Below are positions 42,311 to 50,320 of a stretch of 64,000 nt of DNA, piece by piece. Source of the stretch: CAWCGU01 sp963795195. Its GTDB lineage: Bacteria > Actinomycetota > Thermoleophilia > Solirubrobacterales > 70-9. The notes beneath the pieces were generated by a model, which saw nothing but the letters and a program-made list of their open reading frames with translations, searched no databases and had not been told where the DNA came from. Location: contig CAWCGU010000003.1 of assembly GCA_963795195.1 (NCBI GenBank), positions 310,001-374,000 of the forward strand. Direction: 5' to 3'. The number at the start of each line of letters is the position of its first letter. Positions within the stretch are counted from its first letter, which is position 1. The position numbers were made by a program, and so were the translations under genes.

Positions 42311-43063
42311 TCAGCGTCCCTTGAACTCCGGGTGACGACGCTGCGCCGCAGCTGCGACCCCTTCCCGGAAGTCCTCGGTCCCGATCAGCCGACGCTGCTC
42401 GGTGGCCTCATGCTCCATTGCGCGACCGGCACGCTCGGCAAGGTCGGCGCGCATCGTCCGGCGGATCGAGTCCACGGCAAGCGGAGCCGAGGCCGCGATC
42501 TCGGTCGCCATAGCTCGCGCAGTGTCCCGTAGCTCCTCGTCTGCGACGAAGCGGTCGCAGAGTCCCAGCTCAAGCGCCTCCTCACCGCCCACGCGACGGC
42601 CGGTATAGAGCAGGTCTGTGGCCGCCTGGGCGCCGACGGCCGCAGGCAGCGTGATGCTGATTGCGAACCCCTGGTGGATGCCGAGGCGGGCGAAGTTGGC
42701 TGCAAACCGGGTGCTCGCCGAGGCGATCCGGAAGTCGGCCGAGAGCGCCAGGCCGAGGCCGCCGCCGATGGCCGCACCCTGGATGGCCGCGACCACGGGC
42801 GTTGTGGCTGCAAAGATCCGCGTCGCCTGCTCGTAGATCAGGTGCGCGTAGCCGAGATCGTCACCGCCGGCCAGGTTTGCGCCGGCACAGAAGTGCTTGC
42901 CCCCAGAGCAGAGCACGATCGCGCGGCAAGCGGGGTCCTCGTCGAGCCTTTCGTAGGCGTCCGCCAGCTGGGCGATCAGCGTCGCGTCGAAATAGTTCAG
43001 CGGCGGGCGCTCGAACTCGACGGTTGCGACGTGTCCGTCGAGCGAGACGTTGGGCTTCGTCAT
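42311..43063 (-). CDS. Enoyl-CoA hydratase/isomerase family protein without the catalytic glutamates
   Basis: A 250-residue crotonase-fold protein from the ATG at 43063. Family landmarks are present: ERPPLNYFDATLI, CSGGKHFCAGANL, AAIQGAAIGGGLGLALSADFRIAS, DLLYTGRRVGGEEALELGLCD and the terminal RRHPEFKGR. The two hydratase glutamates are missing: GGCELAL is GGGLGLAL, and the PEITLG region is FARLGIHQG. Hydratase activity is therefore unlikely. Other crotonase reactions (isomerase, hydrolase, decarboxylase-like) remain possible. The gene is alone and not in an operon. Confidence 0.82.
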   Translation of the reverse strand: MTKPNVSLDGHVATVEFERPPLNYFDATLIAQLADAYERLDEDPACRAIVLCSGGKHFCAGANLAGGDDLGYAHLIYEQATRIFAATTPVVAAIQGAAIGGGLGLALSADFRIASASTRFAANFARLGIHQGFAISITLPAAVGAQAATDLLYTGRRVGGEEALELGLCDRFVADEELRDTARAMATEIAASAPLAVDSIRRTMRADLAERAGRAMEHEATEQRRLIGTEDFREGVAAAAQRRHPEFKGR

Positions 43064-43179
43064 CGCGCGATCTTCGCAGTCCAAGCGCTCGTGCGGGCCT
43101 GAGGTGACCTGGACGTGAAGTTCACTCGCCCGCGGAGGGCGAGCGCCTGCGACGGTTGCCCGAGCCGAGCCGCTGCGGC

Positions 43180-44124
43180 TCACGGCAGCCGCAGCGATTC
43201 GACGGAGTCCGAGGGGGCGAAGCCCTCGGCATAGCCGCCGCCCGCGACCCAGAGACTGTCGCCGATCAGGGGGGCCTGGATCCCGTGGCGCGGGGTGGGC
43301 ATCGGCGCGTCAGCGGACCAGCTGTCGCGGGCCGGGTCGTAGACCTCGACCTCGGGATGTGCGATCCCGCCGCCCTCGCCGCCGATCGCATAGATGAGAC
43401 CCTCGTGGGCCGTCACGGCGAGCCCGCCCCGAGGAGTGGGGATTGCCGCGCGGTCCCTGATCCAGCGCCCCCTGGAGACGTCGTAAACCTCGGTCGCCGT
43501 CACCGGGCCGTCCCCGCCGCGACCACCGATCGCATAGAAGCGGTCGCCGACGAAGGCTGCACCAAGGTGCTCGCGGGCGCTCGGTGCGTCCGGCAGGGGT
43601 CTCCAGCGATTGCGTGCGGGGTCGTAGGCGTCGAAAAGGCCGGTCGCCTGGCCATCGGCCTGCCCGCCGGCTACGTAGATCTTGCCCTTGTACGCGGCGG
43701 CGCCGGACGCTCCACGCGCTCGTTCAGCGGGCATCGCTGCCTCGGGCTGAAAGCTCCCATCCCTCGGTCTGTAGGACCAGACCTGGCCAAGCGCGACGAA
43801 CGGGAGCCCGCTGAGGCCGGCCAGGTAGTAGACGCGCCGCTTGATCGCCACAGCCTGCAGGTGATGGGCGCGCGCCGGAAGGGGCAGCAACTCCTGCCAG
43901 GTCCCAGTGTTGGGGTCGTAACGCCAGTGGTCGCGGCTGAGCAGCTCCAGCCCAATCGTGCCGATACCGCCGGCGACGTACAGCTTGCCGTCAAGCGCGG
44001 TCGAGGCCACCTCCTGGATCGGCGCCGGCGTCGGTCCGTGGACCGTCCAACTAGCCGAGGTGCCGGAGGCGAGTGAAATCCAGACGGCGATGACGAGAAA
44101 TGCGAACCGCTTGATCGCCGAAAT
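43180..44124 (-). CDS. Secreted kelch-repeat beta-propeller protein
   Basis: About 314 residues with a signal peptide (FAFLVIAVWISLASGTSA) and six kelch units, recognisable by GKLYVAGG, RRVYYLAG, GKIYVAGG, DRFYAIGG, GLIYAIGG and DSLWVAGG, each followed by YDPxxxxW. No ATG, GTG or TTG lies at a sensible distance upstream of the signal peptide. The ATT at 44124 is used here as a placeholder, and an indel may hide the true start. Predicted extracytoplasmic binding protein or carbohydrate-active propeller. Confidence 0.75.
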   Translation of the reverse strand: MSAIKRFAFLVIAVWISLASGTSASWTVHGPTPAPIQEVASTALDGKLYVAGGIGTIGLELLSRDHWRYDPNTGTWQELLPLPARAHHLQAVAIKRRVYYLAGLSGLPFVALGQVWSYRPRDGSFQPEAAMPAERARGASGAAAYKGKIYVAGGQADGQATGLFDAYDPARNRWRPLPDAPSAREHLGAAFVGDRFYAIGGRGGDGPVTATEVYDVSRGRWIRDRAAIPTPRGGLAVTAHEGLIYAIGGEGGGIAHPEVEVYDPARDSWSADAPMPTPRHGIQAPLIGDSLWVAGGGYAEGFAPSDSVESLRLP

Positions 44125-44202
44125 GTATGCCCGGCTTCCGGCTTTTGCGCAGTGCAGGGGTTCGCTCGACGCCGATCGCGTCTCTCCGGCAGACTTTTCA
44201 CC

Positions 44203-44469
44203 TTGATCCGCATCGGCCCCTACACCTTCCGGGAAGCGACCTACGACTCTTCGAGCGACGTTCTCTACGCGACCCTGGCCGAGGGGCCCACGGCCCGCCG
44301 CGAGGTGACGCCCGAAGAGCACGTCTGCACCCTCGACGCGAGGGGAAGGCTGACAGGCATCGCTTTCATGGGCGCCCGTGACCAGTTCGAGCGCGAAGGC
44401 GCGGTGGTTGTGACGTTGCCCACGGGTGAGCGGGAGCGCGTCCAGGGCGCCGACCGGCTGCTTCGCTGA
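44203..44469 (+). CDS. DUF2283-like small protein
   Basis: An 88-residue protein from a TTG at 44203 (IRIGPYTFREATYDSSSDVLYATLAEGP). The YDxxxDVLYA pattern early in the protein and the ITGIAFMGARDQFER-type ending resemble the DUF2283 family, small proteins of unknown function often encoded near toxin-antitoxin genes. No partner gene is evident here. An upstream in-frame ATG would overlap the divergent kelch gene. Confidence 0.6.
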   Translation: MIRIGPYTFREATYDSSSDVLYATLAEGPTARREVTPEEHVCTLDARGRLTGIAFMGARDQFEREGAVVVTLPTGERERVQGADRLLR

Positions 44470-44477
44470 CCTCAGTC

Positions 44478-45488
44478 TCAGGCCAGCAGATCGAGTACGG
44501 CGGTCTCAACCTTCTGGCGATTTCGCAAGCTGACCGGATCGAGGTCCTTCGCTGAACGGATCAGATTCGGGTCGATGGTGTCGCCCGACTCGAAGTGGTC
44601 GATGACCCGCGGGTCGATGTAGGAGGCGCGGCAGACGGCGGGTGTGTTGCCAAGGTAGCCGGCGACCTGCTTGACCGCCTTGCTCACGTCGCGCCGCTTC
44701 GCGGCCGCAGTTGACCCGTCAGTTTCGAAGCTGGCGAGGATGACCGCCGCCGCCACGGTCGCGTTCCAAGTGCGGAAGTCCTTGGCGCTGAAATCGCCCC
44801 CGGCGACCTGTTTGAGGTAGTCGTTGATGTCGGTCGAGCGAACATCGACCCAAGCTCGTTTCTCCCGGTAGGTGAGCAGCTCACCGGCTCCGGGGATCTC
44901 CTTGAGCTTCTTGAGGGTTGGCAGAACCTCCGGGTTGCGTATCTCGCGCCGGTAGGGCTGGGAGTTCTTGGCGACGAAGTCGAATACGGCCATGCCGTTT
45001 TCGAGGTGAAGGTGCTTGCGGCGGATCGTCGCCAGCCCGTAGGTCTCGTTCTCCTCGGCGTACTGCTCGCTGCCGACACGAAACATGCCGAGGTCGAGCA
45101 GGCGCACGCCGCAGCCGAGCACGCGGGCGCGGACCAGCCCGCGCAGTTTCAGGTCCTTGCGAACACGACGCCGCACGCGTGGCATCGCGGCCGCGAACTC
45201 GATCATCCGGTCGAACTTCTCGCGATCGCGATGGATGCGCCAGCGCTCGTGGTAGAGGTACTGCTTGCGGCCCGCGTCGTCGACTCCGGTCGCCTGAAGG
45301 TGCCCGTTCGGCTCGATGCAGATCCAGACGTCCTTCCAGGCGGGCGGGATGACGAGTTCGCTGATCCTGGTCAGCGCCTCTTCGTCGCTGACCGCATCAC
45401 CGCCCTCGTCGACGTAGCTGAATCCGCGCCCGCGTCGAATCCTGCGGATTCCGGGTTCGGAGCAGTCGACGCGCTTCAGGCGGGGCAT
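44478..45488 (-). CDS. DNA topoisomerase IB
   Basis: Relaxes supercoiled DNA through a 3'-phosphotyrosine intermediate. The 336-residue length matches the compact bacterial/poxviral type IB enzymes. Active-site residues are in place: R137 (MFRVGSEQY), K174 (VAKNSQPYR), R239 (KDFRTWNATV) and the nucleophile Y290 (CRASYIDPRV). The N-terminal DNA-binding domain (IPPAWKDVWICIEPNGHLQATG, DAGRKQYLYHERW) is also complete. Type IB enzymes have a patchy distribution in bacteria, which suggests transfer at some time. It stands alone on the minus strand. Confidence 0.93.
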   Translation of the reverse strand: MPRLKRVDCSEPGIRRIRRGRGFSYVDEGGDAVSDEEALTRISELVIPPAWKDVWICIEPNGHLQATGVDDAGRKQYLYHERWRIHRDREKFDRMIEFAAAMPRVRRRVRKDLKLRGLVRARVLGCGVRLLDLGMFRVGSEQYAEENETYGLATIRRKHLHLENGMAVFDFVAKNSQPYRREIRNPEVLPTLKKLKEIPGAGELLTYREKRAWVDVRSTDINDYLKQVAGGDFSAKDFRTWNATVAAAVILASFETDGSTAAAKRRDVSKAVKQVAGYLGNTPAVCRASYIDPRVIDHFESGDTIDPNLIRSAKDLDPVSLRNRQKVETAVLDLLA

Positions 45489-45555
45489 GGGGGGAGGATG
45501 ACTACCCGGATGGCGCTACCTCACAAACCGCCCTGCCTCCCCGTTTAATGGAGGC

Positions 45556-46077
45556 ATGCGAGTCAGCTCGGCGCCGCCACCGTTTCAGACGCTGCTCGAC
45601 CGTCACGCCGCCGAGATCCTCGGGTTCCTGCGCGCGATGGTCGGCCCGGTCGATGCCGAGGACTGCTTCCAAGAGACCTTTCTGGCAGCCTTGCGCGCCT
45701 ATCCACGCCTGCGCCGCCACGACGAGCTGCGCGCTTGGTTGTTCACGATCGCGCGCAACAAGGCGATGGACCATCACCGCGGGGTCGCGAGGCGACCCCT
45801 GCCCGTCGAGGAGGTACCTGATCAGCCGCACGCAGGAACGGTGGACGGGCGGCTTGAACGTGCTGAGGTTTGGCGGCTCGTGGCTGACCTGCCGCCCAAG
45901 CAGAAGGCCGCAGTTGCCCTTCGCTTCGCGGCTGACCTGCCCTACACCGAGCTGGCGGTGGCGATGGCTTGCAGCGAGGAAGCCGCGCGCCGCAGCGTCC
46001 ACGAAGGACTGAAGAAATTGCGACTGAGCGCCGCTTCGCTGCGCGAGGGAGCCCGAGCGGTCAGGGAGGCACCATGA
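45556..46077 (+). CDS. ECF-type RNA polymerase sigma factor
   Basis: A 173-residue sigma-70 family protein. Region 2 is visible as LLDRHAAEILGFLRAMVG, AEDCFQETFLAALRAY and LRAWLFTIARNKAMDHHR. Region 4 follows after a short linker: LPPKQKAAVALRFAADLPYTELAVAMACSEEAARRSV. No anti-sigma gene is adjacent. Instead the stop overlaps the ATG of the methylguanine methyltransferase gene (ATGA). The natural inference is a sigma factor serving a small DNA-damage or stress regulon. Confidence 0.88.
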   Translation: MRVSSAPPPFQTLLDRHAAEILGFLRAMVGPVDAEDCFQETFLAALRAYPRLRRHDELRAWLFTIARNKAMDHHRGVARRPLPVEEVPDQPHAGTVDGRLERAEVWRLVADLPPKQKAAVALRFAADLPYTELAVAMACSEEAARRSVHEGLKKLRLSAASLREGARAVREAP

Positions 46078-46646
46078 CGATGCAGGAAAGAGTGCGGCTG
46101 CTGGCCGAGCGCGCCGCGGGGGAGGGTCTGCTTGACGTCGCCTACGCCCGCACTGATTCGCCCATCGGCGAGCTGCTGGTCGCATCGACACCGCGGGGCC
46201 TGGTCAGGGTCGCGCTGCCGGGCGAGCCCGCCGAGGTGGCTCTCGAACAGCTCGTGGCCGGCATCTCGCCGCGCGTGCTCGAGCACCCCGCCGCGCTCGA
46301 CGAGGTACGGCGCGAACTCGAGGAGTACTTCGAGGGTCGCCGGCGCGAGTTCGGCCTCAAGCTCGACTGGCGGCTGTCGAACCCGGGGTTCCGGCGCAAG
46401 GTGCTGCGGGCGACGGCCCGCGTTCCCTACGGGGAGACCACGACCTATGGGGAGATGGCGCTCGCGGCCGGCAGCCCCGACGCCTACCGCGCGGCGGGAA
46501 CCGCCCTCGGCCACAACCCGATCCCGCTCGTCGTGCCCTGCCATCGCGTGCTGCGCAGCGGCGGAGTTCTCGGCAACTACGGCGGCGGGCCCGAGATGAA
46601 GGCCTTCCTGCTGCGGCTCGAGGGTGCGATCGGGCCGCCTGAGTAG
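46074..46646 (+). CDS. ogt: Methylated-DNA--protein-cysteine methyltransferase
   Basis: Suicide repair protein that removes alkyl groups from O6-alkylguanine. It is 190 residues from the ATG at 46074. The DNA-binding helix-turn-helix region (RRKVLRATARVPYGETTTYGEMA) and the acceptor motif PLVVPCHRVL (Cys156) are intact, and the downstream GNYGGG loop is present. The N-terminal domain is of the short Ogt type. Translationally coupled to the sigma factor gene upstream by a 4-base overlap. Confidence 0.93.
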   Translation: MTMQERVRLLAERAAGEGLLDVAYARTDSPIGELLVASTPRGLVRVALPGEPAEVALEQLVAGISPRVLEHPAALDEVRRELEEYFEGRRREFGLKLDWRLSNPGFRRKVLRATARVPYGETTTYGEMALAAGSPDAYRAAGTALGHNPIPLVVPCHRVLRSGGVLGNYGGGPEMKAFLLRLEGAIGPPE

Positions 46647-46693
46647 ACGCTTGCGGCGGCAGGAGGGGCGCGGCTCGGTCCGAACAACCCTGC

Positions 46694-47686
46694 GTGATCG
46701 TTGATAGCGCCCACTACCTCGGCGGCAAGCGCCAGCACGAAGGCGCGCTCGACGTAGAGCAGGCCGCCGAGTTCGCCCGCAACTGCGTCGAGAACGATTT
46801 CGTCTGGATCGGGCTCAGCGATGCGACCCCGGAGGAATTGGCTTCTGTGCAGGAGGCGTTCGGGCTGCACGAGCTTGCGATAGAGGACGCTGCGAGCGAT
46901 CACGAGCGTCCCAAGATCGAGGACTACGGCCACGACCTGTTCATCGTCCTGCGGACGGCGCGCTACGTGGACAGCAAGGAGGAGGTCGAGTTCGGCGAGA
47001 TCCACCTGTTCGTCGGTCCCGGGTACGTCGTCACCGTCCGGCGCGGGGCGGCGAGTGAGCTGAGCAAGGCGCGCAAGCGCCTGGAAGCCCGCCCCGAGTT
47101 GCTGAACGAGGGCCCATCCTCGGCGATCTGGGCGGTGCTGGACAAGGTGGTGGACGACTACCAGCCGGTCGTCGAGGGCATCGACAACGACATCCAGGAG
47201 GTCGAGCAGCAGGTCTTCAGCGGAGAGGGCAACGTCACCCAGCGCATCTACTTCCTCAAGCGCGAGGTGATCGAGTTTCACCGCGCCGCCTATCCGCTGC
47301 TCTCGCCGCTCGAGCAACTCGAGCACGGTCGCTACAGGCAGATCGGTGAGGGGGTGAGGCGCTATTTGCGCGACGTTGCGGACCACGCGCGCCGCGTCGA
47401 CGAGCAGGTGCATTCCCAGCGCGAGTTGCTGACCTCGGTGCTCGAAGCAAACCTGGCACTGCTAAGTGTCAAGCAGAACGAGGTCGTGCGTACGATCTCC
47501 GCCTGGGCGGCGATCATCGCCGTGCCGACGTTCATCGCCTCCGTTTACGGCATGAACTTCGAGTACATGCCCGAGCTCGACGAGCGCATTGGCTATCCGC
47601 TGGCGCTCGCGGTGATGCTCGTATCTGTGCTTCTCCTGCATCGATTCTTCAAGCGGATCGGATGGCTGGGAGGGGCAGTCCGCTAG
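46694..47686 (+). CDS. corA: CorA family magnesium/cobalt transporter
   Basis: A 330-residue protein beginning at a GTG. The large cytoplasmic N-terminal domain includes the long alpha-helices of the CorA funnel (VIEFHRAAYPLLSPLEQLEH and following). Two membrane helices lie at the C-terminus, the first ending in the selectivity motif YGMNF (in VYGMNFEYMPE). The basic C-terminal end (FKRIGW) is typical. It starts 47 bases after ogt and may be read through from the same transcript. Confidence 0.92.
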   Translation: MIVDSAHYLGGKRQHEGALDVEQAAEFARNCVENDFVWIGLSDATPEELASVQEAFGLHELAIEDAASDHERPKIEDYGHDLFIVLRTARYVDSKEEVEFGEIHLFVGPGYVVTVRRGAASELSKARKRLEARPELLNEGPSSAIWAVLDKVVDDYQPVVEGIDNDIQEVEQQVFSGEGNVTQRIYFLKREVIEFHRAAYPLLSPLEQLEHGRYRQIGEGVRRYLRDVADHARRVDEQVHSQRELLTSVLEANLALLSVKQNEVVRTISAWAAIIAVPTFIASVYGMNFEYMPELDERIGYPLALAVMLVSVLLLHRFFKRIGWLGGAVR

Positions 47687-47701
47687 CTACAGTCAGCCTG
47701 G

Positions 47702-48592
47702 ATGTCGCTTCTGATCGACGTGCTCGGGCCGCTGCTGCTGGTCCTGACGGCGCTGGCCTACACCCGGCGCTGCGGCACCCTTGCGGGCCGCGGCCGGCCG
47801 GTCCCAGTCTGGCGCCAGCTCTGCTTCGCCGGCGGGCTGCTGCTCGCTGCCGTCGCCGACCTGCCGCCGGTGGCGAATGTCGCCCAGGAGCTGATCGTCG
47901 CCCACATGGCCCAGCACCTCGCGCTATCTGATCTGGCGGCGCTGTTGATCGTGCTCGGACTGACCGGCCCGCTGCTGCAGCCGCTGCTGGCGATCCGCTG
48001 GCTCGGCTGGTTGCGGGCGCTCGCCAACCCGCTGGTGGCCCTGCCGCTCTGGGCGCTCAGCCTCTACCTCTGGCACCTCAGCGTTCTCTATGAGGGCGTG
48101 CTGAGCAGCGCGCCCCTTCACCTGCTTCAGCACGCGGCCTTCCTCGGTCTCGGAATCGCGATGTGGATGCCGCTCGTTGGGCCGCTGCCGAAGCCGGGTT
48201 GGTTCGGCTACGGAGCGCAGCTCGGCTACGTGGTCGTCGTCCGCCTGGTAGGCGGCGTGCTGGCCAACGTGCTGGCCTGGACCGACACGCCGCTCTATGA
48301 CGCCTACGCGCCCGGCCAGGCGCAGTGGGGGATCTCCGCGCTTTCCGACCAGGGCGCGGCAGGGATGCTGATGATGATCGAGAGCGGCTTCGTCACGCTC
48401 GGCCTCTTCGCCTGGATCTTCTTCCGCTGGGCCGACCAGGACACCGAGCGACAGCGGCTCGTCGATCTCGCACGTGAGCACGGCGTCGCTCTCGATGACG
48501 CCCGCGCCGCGCGCGCCGTACGGGCCGGTGAGTCGGCGCGACTCGAGGAACGACTGCTGTCCGAACCACTGCGAGAGCCGAAGCCGAGCTAG
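47702..48592 (+). CDS. ctaG: Cytochrome c oxidase assembly protein, CtaG type
   Basis: A 296-residue membrane protein with about seven helices and the conserved CtaG (caa3-type) histidines: HMAQHLALSDLAALLIVLG, LYLWHLSVLYEGVL and LHLLQHAAFLGLG. Members are needed for copper-site assembly of aa3/caa3 oxidases in Gram-positive bacteria. Its presence implies that a copper-containing oxidase is made in this organism, although the cox-like subunits at 2.3-5.1 kb have no copper ligands. The last base of its stop is the first base of the next start. Confidence 0.88.
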   Translation: MSLLIDVLGPLLLVLTALAYTRRCGTLAGRGRPVPVWRQLCFAGGLLLAAVADLPPVANVAQELIVAHMAQHLALSDLAALLIVLGLTGPLLQPLLAIRWLGWLRALANPLVALPLWALSLYLWHLSVLYEGVLSSAPLHLLQHAAFLGLGIAMWMPLVGPLPKPGWFGYGAQLGYVVVVRLVGGVLANVLAWTDTPLYDAYAPGQAQWGISALSDQGAAGMLMMIESGFVTLGLFAWIFFRWADQDTERQRLVDLAREHGVALDDARAARAVRAGESARLEERLLSEPLREPKPS

Positions 48593-50106
48593 TGGGCAGC
48601 GGAAAAGTAGTGGCCTCCAACCGCTTCCTGTACGCGGTTGTGTTCGCCGTCGGCATGGCCAGCCTCGGTGCCGAGATCGCTGCCGTGCGGCTGATGGCCC
48701 CGTTCTTCGGGGCCTCCACGATCGTCTGGGCGAACACGATCGGGGTCGTCCTGGTTGCCCTCTCGATCGGCTACTGGCTGGGCGGTCGGCTGGGCGACGA
48801 GCGGCCACAGGTGCGCGAGCTCTGCGGCGCCGTGATCGTCGGGGCGATCCTGCTCGCCATCGTCCCGTTCGTCGCGGACCCCTTCTTCGAGGTCTCGATC
48901 GGGGCACTCGACGACGTTGAGGCCGGGGCATTCGTCGGTTCGCTTGCCGCCGTGCTGGTGCTCGTCGCGGTTCCGATAGTCGTGCTCGGTACGGTCTCGC
49001 CGTGGGCGATCCGGATCGCGGTTCCCGACGTCGACCACGCCGGCCGCATCGCCGGGCGCCTCTACGCGATCTCGACAGTCGGCTCGCTGGTCGGAACGCT
49101 GCTGGCTGCGCTGGTCCTGGTTCCGTTCGCGGGAACGCAGCGAACCTTTCTGATCTTTGCGGTCACGCTGGCACTGGTCGGCGCGATCGGTCGCGGCTGG
49201 CGCTACCTGGTCGTTCCGGTGGCGCTGGCGGCGGTGATCGCGATTCCGGTCGGGACGGTGAAAGCTACCGACGACGGCACCGTCATCTTCGAGACCGACA
49301 GCGAGCATCAGTACATCCGCGTGATCGAAGAGCCCGACGGTGAGCGCAAGCTCGAGCTCAACGAGGGGCAGGCGACCCACTCGGTCTACGACCCGGACAG
49401 CTTCCTGACCGGCCAGTACTGGGACGCCCTGCTGGTGCTTCCGTTCGCCGCGCTCGGCGAAGCTCCAGAGCGGATCGCGGTCCTCGGCAACGCGGCCGGT
49501 ACGACCGCGAGGGGCTACGGCCACTACTTCCCGGCGGTCGCGATCGACGGGGTCGAGATCGACCCGGAGCTGAACGAGGTCGGCTACCGGTTCTTCGACA
49601 TGGGCTCGGCGCCGAACCTGGCTGTCCACGCGGACGACGCCAGGCCGTGGTTGCGCCGTTCGGTGGGGAACTTCGACGTGATCATCGTCGACGCCTACCG
49701 GCAGCCCTACATCCCGTTTTACCTGGCCACGGAGGAGTTCTTCGAGCTGGCACACGAGCGCCTTGCGCCCGGCGGCGTGGTGCTCGTCAACGTCGGCCAT
49801 CCCGAGGGCAGCGATGCGCTCGAGACCGTGCTCGGCTCGACGATGGCCGAGGTTTTTCCGACCGTGCTGCGCGATCCAGAGGAGCCGACGAACACGCTCC
49901 TGCTCGGAACCGATGCCCCGGCTTCAGCCGAGCGCCTGCTCGAGTCCGTGCGCATGCTGCCCCCGGAGCTGCAGTCGATCGCCGTGACCGAGGCCGGCCG
50001 CCTGGAACCGAGGCTGCCCGGCGACGAGGTCTACACAGACGACCGCGCCCCCGTGGAGTGGCTGATCGATCGCTCGATCCTGGGTTACGCGTCCGAGGAG
50101 GAGTGA
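48592..50106 (+). CDS. Membrane-fused spermidine synthase-like protein
   Basis: A 504-residue protein starting at a GTG that shares its first base with the ctaG stop. The N-terminal half has about seven helices (VFAVGMASLGAEIAAVRLM opens the first, as in fused-MFS/spermidine-synthase proteins). The C-terminal half is a Rossmann SAM-binding domain: RIAVLGNAAGTTARGYGHYFP (glycine loop), DGVEIDPELNEVG, VHADDARPWLR and FDVIIVDAYRQPYIPFYLATEEFF. The conserved Asp and Tyr of the polyamine site are present. The substrate in vivo is uncertain. Confidence 0.85.
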   Translation: MGSGKVVASNRFLYAVVFAVGMASLGAEIAAVRLMAPFFGASTIVWANTIGVVLVALSIGYWLGGRLGDERPQVRELCGAVIVGAILLAIVPFVADPFFEVSIGALDDVEAGAFVGSLAAVLVLVAVPIVVLGTVSPWAIRIAVPDVDHAGRIAGRLYAISTVGSLVGTLLAALVLVPFAGTQRTFLIFAVTLALVGAIGRGWRYLVVPVALAAVIAIPVGTVKATDDGTVIFETDSEHQYIRVIEEPDGERKLELNEGQATHSVYDPDSFLTGQYWDALLVLPFAALGEAPERIAVLGNAAGTTARGYGHYFPAVAIDGVEIDPELNEVGYRFFDMGSAPNLAVHADDARPWLRRSVGNFDVIIVDAYRQPYIPFYLATEEFFELAHERLAPGGVVLVNVGHPEGSDALETVLGSTMAEVFPTVLRDPEEPTNTLLLGTDAPASAERLLESVRMLPPELQSIAVTEAGRLEPRLPGDEVYTDDRAPVEWLIDRSILGYASEEE

Positions 50107-50119
50107 GCGCCACAAATTT

Positions 50120-50144
50120 CCTAAAGGGGTCAGACCCCTTTAGG
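50120..50144. repeat. Perfect inverted repeat between convergent genes
   Basis: Arms CCTAAAGGGGTC (50120-50131) and GACCCCTTTAGG (50133-50144) are exact reverse complements separated by a single A. It sits between the ends of convergent genes. It may act as a bidirectional terminator or be a short repetitive palindrome. A related shorter element (GGGTC-T-GACCC, 55306-55316) follows the FAH gene. Confidence 0.8.
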
Positions 50145-50185
50145 AGGCCTTCATGGACGGAACGGTCTCGGACGTCAGCGCGGTG

Positions 50186-50320
50186 CTAGCGCCCGCGCAC
50201 TCCCGGCTTCCTTCCCAGCGCCGCCCTCGCCAGCGCCACCGTGAAGTCCGCGACGAACGCGATCCCGCGCCCGACGGGCCCGGTCAGCACCCAGACCGCG
50301 AGGCGCTCGTGTGGCTTCAC
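50186..50320 (-). CDS. Short conserved-looking protein coupled to the aldo/keto reductase
   Basis: A 44-residue protein from a GTG at 50320, overlapping the reductase stop as GTGA. It has an amphipathic or weakly hydrophobic helix (LAVWVLTGPVGRGIAFVADF) and a basic tail (GRKPGVRGR). The overlap and lack of alternative coding in the region support it, but nothing identifies a function. It could be a small membrane-associated protein. Confidence 0.45.
   Translation of the reverse strand: MKPHERLAVWVLTGPVGRGIAFVADFTVALARAALGRKPGVRGR

Noticed and set aside
48589..49800. Leftward frame of 403 codons
   Set aside because: Antisense to the spermidine-synthase-like gene; low-complexity Arg/Asp/Gln content.
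50120..50144. Terminal inverted repeat of an insertion sequence
   Set aside because: No transposase and no second copy at a suitable distance; the sequence lies neatly between two convergent gene ends.
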